Positions 35,460-43,622 of a DNA stretch of 64,000 nt are shown here, in pieces (position 1 is the first letter of the stretch; every line of letters starts with the position of its first letter). The notes under the pieces were generated by a model. The model was not told the origin of the DNA. It did no database searches and worked only from the letters and a program-made list of their open reading frames with translations. The DNA is from Succinivibrio sp. GTDB taxonomy: Bacteria > Pseudomonadota > Gammaproteobacteria > Enterobacterales > Succinivibrionaceae. The translations under genes and the position numbers were made by a program. The stretch spans positions 1 through 64,000 of the forward strand of contig JAILLS010000083.1 of NCBI GenBank assembly GCA_024693025.1, written 5' to 3'.

Positions 35460-36335
35460 ATGGAAAATCAAGAATTTACCTCCCCTTCAAGCACCCTGTC
35501 CCTGGTCAATGGCAAAGCCATCCCGGTCCTTGGCTTCGGCACCTGGCAGACTCCGGACGGAGACACGGCGATCTCCGCGGTACTGCAGGCCTTTAAATGC
35601 GGCTATCGCCATATCGATACGGCAGCCATCTATGGCAACGAATCCAGCATAGGCGTGGCGCTGCAGCGCGGCATGAACGAGCTTGGTCTCAAACGTGAGG
35701 AGCTGTTCGTCACCAGCAAGCTGTGGAACGCCATGCGCGGCTATGAAAAGACCAAGCAGGCCTTCTTCAAAACCCTGCAGGACTTAAAGCTTGACTATCT
35801 TGATCTCTATCTCATCCACTGGCCGGCTAACAGCAGGCAGTATCCAAATTTTGCCGAGATAAACCTGAGCACCTGGAAAGCCTTTGAAGAGCTCTACAAG
35901 GACGGCTATATCAAGGCCATAGGCGTCTCGAATTTCCTTGAAAAACATCTCTCTGCCCTCGTTGAAAGCGAGATCCCGCCGATGGTCAATCAGATTGAAT
36001 TTCATCCTGGCTTCAGACAGGAGCAGGTGTGCTCATACTGCCGTAAGCATCAGATTCTAATCGAAGCCTGGGGCCCGTTAGGCACGGGCAGAATGCTGGA
36101 CAATCCAAACCTTAAAGCCATTGCGGCCAATTATCAGAAATCTGTGGCACAGCTGTGTATCAGATGGTGTCTGCAGAATGGTACCGTGCCGCTGCCTAAA
36201 TCCGTGAACGCAGAGCGCATCAGGGCCAATACCGAGATCTTTGATTTCACCATCAGTGCTCAGGATATGCAGACCATCAACGAGATGGCCTACTGCGGCG
36301 GCTCAGGTCATGATCCTGATCAGGTAGGCTTCTAG
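35460..36335 (+). CDS. Aldo-keto reductase
   Basis: Cytoplasmic NAD(P)H-dependent carbonyl reductase, 291 residues. The tetrad is complete: Asp and Tyr in HIDTAAIYGNE, Lys in TSKLW, His in LIHWP. The cofactor loop LPKSVNAERI is present. ATG 35460 has GGAG seven bases upstream. It is one of three aldo-keto reductases in the window (others at 9235 and 56982) but is not adjacent to either; substrate unknown. A strong terminator follows. Confidence 0.9.
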   Translation: MENQEFTSPSSTLSLVNGKAIPVLGFGTWQTPDGDTAISAVLQAFKCGYRHIDTAAIYGNESSIGVALQRGMNELGLKREELFVTSKLWNAMRGYEKTKQAFFKTLQDLKLDYLDLYLIHWPANSRQYPNFAEINLSTWKAFEELYKDGYIKAIGVSNFLEKHLSALVESEIPPMVNQIEFHPGFRQEQVCSYCRKHQILIEAWGPLGTGRMLDNPNLKAIAANYQKSVAQLCIRWCLQNGTVPLPKSVNAERIRANTEIFDFTISAQDMQTINEMAYCGGSGHDPDQVGF

Positions 36336-36344
36336 TTCTGCTCA

Positions 36345-36394
36345 GGCAGGAGCAGCCCAGACTCTGCTCCTGCCTGTGCTGCTAAGTTTTTTTT
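36345..36394 (+). terminator. Terminator of the aldo-keto reductase gene
   Basis: Perfect 11-base stem GGCAGGAGCAG / CTGCTCCTGCC with an eight-base loop, followed after a short spacer by eight T (36387-36394). Confidence 0.8.
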
Positions 36395-36539
36395 ATTTGC
36401 GCCGTTAACTCTGCTGCAGGCGCTGTACCTGCAGTTTAATTTTCCAACACTCCTCAAGAGTGCAGATCACAAAATTTTTTCTAAAGTTCTCTCAAGTTTT
36501 TTCCGATAAACAAGTTAAGAGCTAGAGGAGTAACTGTAT

Positions 36540-37415
36540 ATGTTGGAAATTAACAGTGGTTTTAACGTTCAGACCCAGACTGAGGTGCGCAATCAGGAGC
36601 TGCATAATCAGCAGGTTTCAGAAGTCGGCAAGCTTGAAAACGATCCTCTGCGCAAGGATAACGAGACTCAGGTAGCGATCACCGGCACTGAAAAAAGTGA
36701 GACTGACGGTACAGAAAACCTTTATTCCCATCAGCGGCATCAGGCGCTGGCAGCCCTGCATGATCTGGCAGGCAAGCCGCAGGCCTCTGAAGATACCAAG
36801 CCTCAGGATCCGTCAGCTCAGAAGTCAGACAGCAGTGCAGAGGAGCAGAATCTGAGTGCTGCCAAGAAGGCTGAAGAAGAGGACACCACCAAGGATACCG
36901 GTGAGGAGAACGACAAGAAAGAAAACGGCGAGGTCATGACCGATGAGGAGCAGACCAAGGTCGATGAGCTCAAGGACCGCGACAAGGAGGTCAAAACTCA
37001 TGAAGAGGCCCATATGACTGCTGCCGGAGGTCTGGCGACCGGTCCTTACTATGATTACGAAAAAGGGCCTGACGGCAAGAATTATGCGGTAGGAGGTCAT
37101 GTCAACATCGATACCTCCGAAGAGGACAGCCCTGAGAAAACCATCCAGAAAATGGAAAAGGTCATCTCCTCAGCTAATGCTCCTGCTGAGCCCTCTTCAC
37201 AGGATCGCAAGGTAGCGGCACAGGCCCGTCAGACCATCATGGAAGCCAGGCAGAAGATGGCTGAGGAGAAGAACTCAGAGACTGAAGACAAGACCGGTGA
37301 TACAGAGTCTGGAACCGTGCAGGGTGCCGCTTCAGAGGATAAGTCCAAGCAGGACGATGCACCTAAAGTCGATAAACCTGATGCAGGCAGCAATTCTGCA
37401 AGTTTAAGTGAATAA
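36540..37415 (+). CDS. SprA-type putative metalloprotease
   Basis: 291 residues related to the SprA-like family. The conserved core is at about residues 140-235: KVDELKDRDKEVKTHEEAHM with a zinc-type HExxH (His154, Glu155, His158), then GPYYDYEKGPDGKNYAVGGHV, IDTSEEDSPEKTI and PAEPSSQDRKVAAQA. The N-terminal 130 residues and the last 60 are acidic, Glu/Asp/Ser/Thr-rich and probably disordered. There is no signal peptide. Family function is poorly known. Flanked by terminators, so monocistronic. Confidence 0.82.
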   Translation: MLEINSGFNVQTQTEVRNQELHNQQVSEVGKLENDPLRKDNETQVAITGTEKSETDGTENLYSHQRHQALAALHDLAGKPQASEDTKPQDPSAQKSDSSAEEQNLSAAKKAEEEDTTKDTGEENDKKENGEVMTDEEQTKVDELKDRDKEVKTHEEAHMTAAGGLATGPYYDYEKGPDGKNYAVGGHVNIDTSEEDSPEKTIQKMEKVISSANAPAEPSSQDRKVAAQARQTIMEARQKMAEEKNSETEDKTGDTESGTVQGAASEDKSKQDDAPKVDKPDAGSNSASLSE

Positions 37416-37430
37416 TTAAAGCGCCTCGTA

Positions 37431-37462
37431 AAGCCTAAAGCCAACGCTTTAGGCTTTTTTTT
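37431..37462 (+). terminator. Terminator of the SprA-like gene
   Basis: Stem AAGCCTAAAG / CTTTAGGCTT with a six-base loop and eight T, 15 bases after the stop. Confidence 0.93.
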
Positions 37463-37567
37463 GACAGACAGTCAATTTAGGTGCAGGCAATGGAGTCTGC
37501 ATCCTCTATCTACTGGTTGTGATAGAATAGCGCTGTTTTATCGTTACCTGATCCTAAGGAGCTATTC

Positions 37568-39130
37568 ATGGAACCATATGCAGCAGGAGCACTTTCCATT
37601 GTGCCGCCAGTTATTGCCGTAACCTTAGCGCTGCTGACCAAAGAAGTTTTCTCATCCCTGCTCGTCGGTATCCTGTCAGGTACCTGTATTTACTGTCTCG
37701 GTTCAGGTTATGCAGGCAATATCCTGGTCGGTACCGCAGAAGTAGCCTTCAAGGAGATGGTGGTCAAATTTGATCTGAACATTGTGATGTTCTGCTCCCT
37801 GTTAGGTTCCCTTGTCTATGTAATCTCAATGGCAGGCGGCGCCAAGGCGTACGGACAGTGGGCCACCCACCGGATTAAAAGCCGCAGATCCGCCATGCTG
37901 TCAACCTCTTTTCTGGGCGCCTTTATCTTCATTGACGACTACTTCAACTGTCTGACGGTCGGTACCGTGATGCGTCCGATCACTGACACCTACAAGATTT
38001 CACGTGAAAAGCTGGCCTATATTATCGATGCGACCGCAGCTCCGATCTGCATTATTGCGCCAATTTCCTCCTGGGCGGCAGCTGTTGGCTCCAACCTCAA
38101 GGAAACCAAAGCCTTTGACAATGAAATGAGCGCCTTTATTGCCACGGTACCGTGGAATTTCTATGCCCTGCTCTCCATCACTCTGGTAGTGCTGCTCTCC
38201 CTGCTGCGCTTTGATTTCGGACCGATGTACAAGGCCGAACAGAAAGCTCTGCAGAGCGAAGCTGCTCCTGAGATAAGTCCTAAGACTGAGGATCAGCTCG
38301 AAGGCTCAGCCGACGGCACCATGTGGGATATGATCGTGCCGATCCTCGCCCTGATTGTGTTCTGCACGCTTTCCCTGCTCTATGTAGGCGGTTATTTCGG
38401 CCCTGATGAAGCCTATCACAGTATCGGAGCCGCTTTTGGCAATACTGACGCAGGTCCTGCCCTGGTGCTGGGCTCCTTCGGGGGACTGGTGGTGGCCTTT
38501 GTCCTGTTTGTCTCAAGAAAGCTGCTGAGCATCAAAGCCTTTATGGAAGGGGTTCTGCGCGGCATTCAGGCTATGGTGCCGGCCTGCCTCATCCTCACTC
38601 TGGCATGGACCATCTCAGGCGTGTGCCGCGATCTGCTGCAGACCCCTGAATTTATTTCCACGCTCGTCGGTGAAGACGGCGACAGCGCTCAGTCGATTCT
38701 GCCGGCCCTGATCTTTGCTGTAGCCGGTTTTCTCTCCTTCTCCACCGGAACTGCCTGGGGCACCTTCGGCATTCTGATCCCGATTGTGGTGACAGTAGCT
38801 CAGGCCATTGATCCGTTCTCGCAGGAACTGATTGTGATCTCCCTGTCCGCTACCCTGGCAGGCTCAGTCTTCGGTGATCACTGCTCACCGATCTCGGATA
38901 CCACGATTCTTTCAGCTGCTGGCTCAGGCTGCGCCCACATTGAACATGTCTACACGCAGCTGCCTTACGCGATGCTGGTCGCTACCTGCACCTTCTTCGG
39001 CTATGTGGTCGCAGGCATCACCTATAATCTGTTCTTCAGTCTGGGTACTGCCCTACTGCTCCTGATAGGCTCCATAATCTTCCTCAATCTGAAGCGCAAG
39101 CATGCCGAACAGCTGGCTGAAGAAGACTGA
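37568..39130 (+). CDS. Na+/H+ antiporter, NhaC family
   Basis: 520-residue inner-membrane antiporter with about 11 to 13 helices. The hallmarks are FIDDYFNCLTVGTVMRPI in the first half, APICIIAPISSWAA, and FSTGTAWGTFGILIPI then SVFGDHCSPISDTTILS in the second half, typical of the NhaC superfamily, which exchanges sodium for protons or, in relatives, malate/lactate or amines. AAGGAG lies close to the ATG, and an extended -10 box (TGATAGAAT at 37520-37528) is upstream. The exact exchange is not determined by sequence. A strong terminator follows. Confidence 0.9.
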   Translation: MEPYAAGALSIVPPVIAVTLALLTKEVFSSLLVGILSGTCIYCLGSGYAGNILVGTAEVAFKEMVVKFDLNIVMFCSLLGSLVYVISMAGGAKAYGQWATHRIKSRRSAMLSTSFLGAFIFIDDYFNCLTVGTVMRPITDTYKISREKLAYIIDATAAPICIIAPISSWAAAVGSNLKETKAFDNEMSAFIATVPWNFYALLSITLVVLLSLLRFDFGPMYKAEQKALQSEAAPEISPKTEDQLEGSADGTMWDMIVPILALIVFCTLSLLYVGGYFGPDEAYHSIGAAFGNTDAGPALVLGSFGGLVVAFVLFVSRKLLSIKAFMEGVLRGIQAMVPACLILTLAWTISGVCRDLLQTPEFISTLVGEDGDSAQSILPALIFAVAGFLSFSTGTAWGTFGILIPIVVTVAQAIDPFSQELIVISLSATLAGSVFGDHCSPISDTTILSAAGSGCAHIEHVYTQLPYAMLVATCTFFGYVVAGITYNLFFSLGTALLLLIGSIIFLNLKRKHAEQLAEED

Positions 39131-39148
39131 CGCTGAACTTTTATCAAT

Positions 39149-39188
39149 AAAAACAGCGCAGAGTTCTGTTAAAACTCTGCGCTGTTTT
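39149..39188 (+). terminator. Terminator of the NhaC-type gene
   Basis: Long perfect stem AAAACAGCGCAGAGTT / AACTCTGCGCTGTTTT with a seven-base loop and T-rich end, about 20 bases past the stop. Confidence 0.93.
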
Positions 39189-39189
39189 A

Positions 39190-39326
39190 TTAAGGTAACG
39201 GCTTACCACTCAGAAACTGTGCCAGATCAGCCTTATTCAGACAAGCCTGCTGACCGGCTCTGGGAATTTAACCTGCTTTTTAGTCAGAGGATTGGTGGTA
39301 AGCGGCTGCGGATCATCTAATGGCAT
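39190..39326 (-). pseudogene. Small frameshifted gene remnant
   Basis: On the minus strand an ATG at 39326 reads MPLDDPQPLTTNPLTKKQV. A single missing base in the GTTAAATTCCC tract (about 39273) would then join it to KIPRAGQQACLNKADL and AQFLSGKPLP, ending at TAA 39190. With one A restored the frame would encode about 45 residues. Without it the first frame stops after VSRLV. The composition looks coding, but no family is recognised and no ribosome site is seen, so it may be the tail of a lost larger gene. Confidence 0.35.
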
Positions 39327-39457
39327 AGCAATCTACAATGAACTGCACTGATCTTGCAGAATTCAGTCAGATCTGTCAGCACAAAGCGCCTGATATAAAG
39401 GCATGCAGCTTTTCCGACCATGTTTGCCGCAGAGCTAAACTTTAAAGGCAACAGTAT

Positions 39458-39494
39458 AAAAAAACTCTGCCGGACTGTGCTGACAGAGCTTTTT
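39458..39494 (-). terminator. Terminator of the HNH endonuclease gene
   Basis: Imperfect hairpin with CTCTG / CAGAG as base pairs, followed on the minus strand by seven T, 14 bases past the stop. Confidence 0.6.
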
Positions 39495-39507
39495 GGCGGT
39501 AAACCCT

Positions 39508-40530
39508 TTAATAGGTACCGGTTTCAGTTAAACCCACCGGCTGAATATTGAAAAAGCTCAGCCAGTTTTCAAAGCGGACACGCATATGCCATTCAAGATA
39601 TTTAGGATTTGGCCAGAAGCTCTTGTCTTCAGGCAGGCGCAGAGGCTTGCCGTCAAAGTTAAGATAGTAATCATCGCCCTGCTCTTTAAGACAGGAGGAA
39701 ACCTTGATCACCACCTGCTTAGGGGTCTTGTAGTAGGCGGTAATATATCCTCTGGAGAACAGGCTGTGCAGATCAGAGCGCATCACAATCCCATTGTCGC
39801 TGGTATGAAAGTTTTCATCGAAGAAGGTTTTGATATGTGCCACCTCTAGCGCAGCATTCACCTTACAGCCTGAAATGGCACAGGTAAAGTCATAGGCCTT
39901 GAGGAGCCTGGCGTTAAAATTGGCAACCAGGCGCGCATTGTTGCGCTGCGCTGCCATCACATAGATGCCCGGCCAGTCATTTTCCGATCTGCCGTTCTGC
40001 AGCTGCGGGAAACGCCGCTCCTGAGCAATCTTGCACAGATACATGCCGATAGGATTATCAGTGTTCAGCTCTCCGCACAGCTTGGACTTAAAGCCTGCGG
40101 CAAATTCAGAAGGAATGAGCAGACAGTCTGCGCGTGAATAGATAAAGCAGCTGCTCACCACCACGGATGGGATGTTATCGGTCTTAATGTCCTGAGCCTT
40201 GAGGAATTCACTGAACTCATCAAGCGTACGCGCTCCGTTCTTCACGCCGTACAGCTGCCAGGCCTCTTTCTGCGTCAGCACCTGTCTGTCGAGCAGATAG
40301 CCGCCTCCGACCACATACATGTCACCGGAAATAGCCTGCAGCGTAAACAGCACAAGCTCACCCGGCTTGACCTTCTTGCTGATCTTCTCAAATTCAGCGG
40401 CCTGAGAATAGTTATACCAGATATTCAGGCGTGAAGAGCCTGTTGCAATATAGCTAGCCTTAACCATCTGATACCATTGATTGGTAACCCGAATAAACAT
40501 CACATTCTGCGGTGAAAACTTGAGGGCCAT
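39508..40530 (-). CDS. HNH endonuclease with reader-like N-terminal domain
   Basis: 340 residues. The C-terminal half has an HNH nuclease core: the pair CAISGC, then EVAHIKTF (first His), DNGIVMRSDLHSLFSRGYI (Asn and second His), all present. The N-terminal half (NVMFIRVTNQWYQM, LNIWYN, GELVLFTL, MYVVGGGYLL, KEAWQLYGVKNGARTLDEF) resembles the PUA/EVE-like modules found in modification-dependent restriction enzymes. A stand-alone type IV-like defence nuclease is plausible; the sequence does not prove it. ATG 40530 is chosen because GGAG lies eight bases upstream. No methyltransferase is adjacent. Confidence 0.78.
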   Translation of the reverse strand: MALKFSPQNVMFIRVTNQWYQMVKASYIATGSSRLNIWYNYSQAAEFEKISKKVKPGELVLFTLQAISGDMYVVGGGYLLDRQVLTQKEAWQLYGVKNGARTLDEFSEFLKAQDIKTDNIPSVVVSSCFIYSRADCLLIPSEFAAGFKSKLCGELNTDNPIGMYLCKIAQERRFPQLQNGRSENDWPGIYVMAAQRNNARLVANFNARLLKAYDFTCAISGCKVNAALEVAHIKTFFDENFHTSDNGIVMRSDLHSLFSRGYITAYYKTPKQVVIKVSSCLKEQGDDYYLNFDGKPLRLPEDKSFWPNPKYLEWHMRVRFENWLSFFNIQPVGLTETGTY

Positions 40531-40548
40531 AGCTCTTCTCCGTACCAA

Positions 40549-40866
40549 ATATCTATCTAATTCTAAATTTTAACACACAAGCCTCATGCAAACTTTAGCT
40601 CCACTTCACAGGCCTGGTAAATTTAAGACAATTTTGCCGCAAAAGAGGTCATAGGTTCAGAAGCTGCGCCAAATCCTTCAGATCAGAGTATAATTTTCTC
40701 AGTTAAATCAGATCCGCTGCTTCAGGCTGCAGCAAAAAAAGTAAAGTTTGAGAGCTTGCTCAAGCTAACTTTTAGTACAGATTTAAAAATAGTGCCAAGA
40801 GATCAAAGAAATTTTCTCAGAAAAAATTATAATAACAGAATATAAGCCTGCAACCTCGAGAGACCC
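40549..40866. other. AT-rich non-coding stretch
   Basis: About 320 bases between the divergent HNH and PAS-GGDEF genes; probably holds both promoters. No gene or clear operator seen. Confidence 0.4.
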
Positions 40867-42495
40867 ATGTACGAAAAGAAACTCAAATTCTGCATTGAAT
40901 ATGAAGATGACAGCCTAGTTAAAGCGCTAGAGCAGATCCCTCCGCTGCCAGAATTCAGCCATGAATTCAGAATCGGTCTCCTGCGGGCAGAGCTTGGCAC
41001 AGCTGCTTTTGACGTCTATCTTATCGATCTGCACAATACTGAGCTTATCGAAGCTTTTAAAACCCATTCCAAGGCGCCTGCCAAGGTCATTCTGCTCTCA
41101 GACTCTGCGTCAGAAGTACCTGAAGAGTACTGGGAATTTGTTGATGATGTCTGGGTGGTAACCCCCAAACTTTATGAGGTAAGGCGCAAATTTGCCGCGC
41201 TGCAGCAGAACTATGCCGTACAGCGTCAGCGCGATCTCAATGCCAATATGATGCTCAGTGTCATCGATGCCTCCTCGGCCATGATCTGGTTTAAGGATGC
41301 CCGCGGGGCCCATATTGAAATCAACAAGAAGTTCTGTGATACCGTGGGCAAGCCACGTGATGTCATTCGCGGCAAGGGTCACTATTTTATCTGGGATATC
41401 TCTCCTGAAGATTACAGCAAGGGCGAATTCGTCTGCCAGGAAACCGATGTTGAGGTGATGGATAAAGGCGTCGCCGGAGTCTTTGACGAAAACGTACTGA
41501 TCAAAGGCGGCATGCGCAAATTCAAAACCATCAAGGCGCCGCTGTTTGACGATGAACACAAGATCATGGGTACCGTCGGCATTGCCAGCGATATCACCGA
41601 TGTGCTGAACCTGTCCATCGAGCTGCGCGCCATGCTCGATCGCTTCCCTTTCGGCGTAGTGCTCATCGATACCGATCAGGTCATCCGCAATGTCAATGAC
41701 AAGCTCTGCAAGCTGCTCAACATCGATCGTGCCGATGCCATCGGACAGCAGGAAACCTTTATTAAGGCCCTGTTCTTCAACAAGGGCTGGCGCTTCCAGA
41801 ACAGTACGCTCGATCTCAGCGCCCTCGAGGATCAGTCCGACGAATGGTACTATGAGAAAAACGGACAGAAGCAATGGATCACGGTAACCAATGAGGAGAT
41901 GCTCGACGTCTTCTCCAAAAAGATCGGCAATATCATTCTGCTTGAAGATGTCACCAAGGAGCATCTGAATGCCGAGGCGCTCTTCCAGCAGGCCTCCACC
42001 GATCTGCTCACGGGGCTCTACAACCGCCGTTACTTCTATAAGAACGTCCCGATTCTGCGCCAGAAGAGCATGTCCGACAGCATTATCTTTATCGACTTAA
42101 ACCGCTTTAAGATGCTCAATGACGAATATGGTCATGAGGCCGGCGATGCCGCCCTCAAAACCGTGGCTGAACTGATGCATGAGGAGTTTGCCGATCATAA
42201 CGCCATCTCCATCCGTCAGGGCGGCGATGAGTTTGTGGTCTATCTGAGCGATCTGTCACTCGCAAAGCTTACCGAGCGGGCAGAACACTTCCAGCAGGCC
42301 ATCAAGGATGAATTTGATGAATCGGAGCAGATGCGCACTCTGCAGGCCTCAGTAGGTGTAGCCTATACCGAAAACCACCTCATCAGTCTCGATGAGCTCG
42401 TCTCGGCGGCAGACAAGTCGATGTATGAATCCAAGCGCTCCGGCGGGAATATTGTCAAGGTTACAGTGCTGAAGAAATCCCGCAAGAATGCCTGA
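40867..42495 (+). CDS. PAS-domain diguanylate cyclase
   Basis: Predicted soluble enzyme making cyclic di-GMP from two GTP. Residues 1-120 form a receiver-like domain (DVYLIDL, KVILLSDS), then a coiled linker, a first PAS domain (about 128-250, MIWFKDARGAHIEINKKFC), a second PAS (about 255-370, FPFGVVLIDTDQVIRNVN) and a GGDEF domain (about 375-535, STDLLTGLYNRRYF with the active-site RQGGDEFVVYL). The inhibitory I-site RxxD that would precede GGDEF is not present. There is no transmembrane helix. It stands alone with a weak ribosome site (GAGAGACCC). Confidence 0.92.
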   Translation: MYEKKLKFCIEYEDDSLVKALEQIPPLPEFSHEFRIGLLRAELGTAAFDVYLIDLHNTELIEAFKTHSKAPAKVILLSDSASEVPEEYWEFVDDVWVVTPKLYEVRRKFAALQQNYAVQRQRDLNANMMLSVIDASSAMIWFKDARGAHIEINKKFCDTVGKPRDVIRGKGHYFIWDISPEDYSKGEFVCQETDVEVMDKGVAGVFDENVLIKGGMRKFKTIKAPLFDDEHKIMGTVGIASDITDVLNLSIELRAMLDRFPFGVVLIDTDQVIRNVNDKLCKLLNIDRADAIGQQETFIKALFFNKGWRFQNSTLDLSALEDQSDEWYYEKNGQKQWITVTNEEMLDVFSKKIGNIILLEDVTKEHLNAEALFQQASTDLLTGLYNRRYFYKNVPILRQKSMSDSIIFIDLNRFKMLNDEYGHEAGDAALKTVAELMHEEFADHNAISIRQGGDEFVVYLSDLSLAKLTERAEHFQQAIKDEFDESEQMRTLQASVGVAYTENHLISLDELVSAADKSMYESKRSGGNIVKVTVLKKSRKNA

Positions 42496-42497
42496 GC

Positions 42498-43622
42498 CTA
42501 GTCAAGATTCTGAGTTAGAGCCTTCCGCCAGCCCTGTCTGAGTCTGGCGCTGTCCAGCCCATAGGCCTCACAGAACAGATAGTCAGCAAGCAGCCTTTTC
42601 TGGGTTAGAAGTTCTGGGGAGATCCGCGCCTGCTGCGCAGCCAGCGTGAGCTTATGCTTAAGAGAGCGCAGCCGCTCCTGATAAGCTGAAGCATTCAGAA
42701 AGTAAGCGAGCGGTTTTCTGAGACTCTCATCTGCAGGCAGTCTGGCTGCCTCCTCCACCCACCGCAGCACCTCGCTGCCATGCTCCCGGATAGCCCCCCA
42801 TTTCATATTGCAGCTGCCTAAAGCCTTAGGGGTACGCGGCGAGAATTCAGCGATCTTGGCCAGAGCGCAGCCGGTGATCACCCGGTTGACCGCCTCATCT
42901 ATCTCACGCGCATACTCAAGGCGCTTTTTCACGATAAACTGCAGTCTAGTTAAGGCCGCCGCATTGAGTCTCGCGGTCTTGTCGACATAGAGATAGGCCT
43001 CGTCAGGCTCTAAGATGGTAAAGGCCTGCAGCTGCAGCTCTAAGGTCTCGGCCAGGGCAAACTGCAGCTGCTCAGGCGCACAGAGGCTTAAAAGCTTGTC
43101 ATACAGCGGTTTCAGATATTTGACATCCAGTGCGGCATATTCAAGCTGTGCCGCGCTGAGCGGGCGCTCTGCCCAGTCCGAGCAGGTTTCGGTCTTGAGC
43201 AGCTCCAGCCCTAAAAAATGGCCCACTGCCTTAGAGAGTCCCATGCGATAGCCCAGATTGAGCATGGAGATCAGCACCTGCAGATCAAGACAGCGCGCCT
43301 TCAGCTGCTCGGTAAGACCAAGGCTGCGGGCCACATGCACGATGGTCTCAAAATCCTCAGAGCCTGAGTAGACCAGAAGCAGCGCCATGGTGTCATTGAG
43401 CGCCTGCAGAAGCTCAGTCAGATTCACCTGCAGGGGATCGACAAGATAAGAGCACTCTGCCACTTCAAGCTGCAGCAGACAGAGCTTTGGATAATAGGAC
43501 ACATCCCGGATAAACTCTGTATCAATGCCGATACAGGAGTCAGGAGTCAGAGCTCTTATCTGCACACACAGCTCTGCAAGCTGCTCCTGCCTGTCCACAT
43601 AGGTAAAGGTACTCTGCTGCAT
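42498..43622 (-). CDS. rnd: Ribonuclease D
   Basis: 3'-5' exoribonuclease trimming tRNA precursors. The DEDD exonuclease motifs are visible: IGIDTEFIRDVSYYPKLCL (Exo I), LVYSGSEDFETI (Exo II) and SAAQLEYAALDVKYL (Exo III), followed by HRDC-like helical regions. 374 residues, standard length. Its start follows the fadD stop with no gap, as in E. coli where fadD and rnd are also neighbours, so translation is probably coupled. Confidence 0.95.
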   Translation of the reverse strand: MQQSTFTYVDRQEQLAELCVQIRALTPDSCIGIDTEFIRDVSYYPKLCLLQLEVAECSYLVDPLQVNLTELLQALNDTMALLLVYSGSEDFETIVHVARSLGLTEQLKARCLDLQVLISMLNLGYRMGLSKAVGHFLGLELLKTETCSDWAERPLSAAQLEYAALDVKYLKPLYDKLLSLCAPEQLQFALAETLELQLQAFTILEPDEAYLYVDKTARLNAAALTRLQFIVKKRLEYAREIDEAVNRVITGCALAKIAEFSPRTPKALGSCNMKWGAIREHGSEVLRWVEEAARLPADESLRKPLAYFLNASAYQERLRSLKHKLTLAAQQARISPELLTQKRLLADYLFCEAYGLDSARLRQGWRKALTQNLD

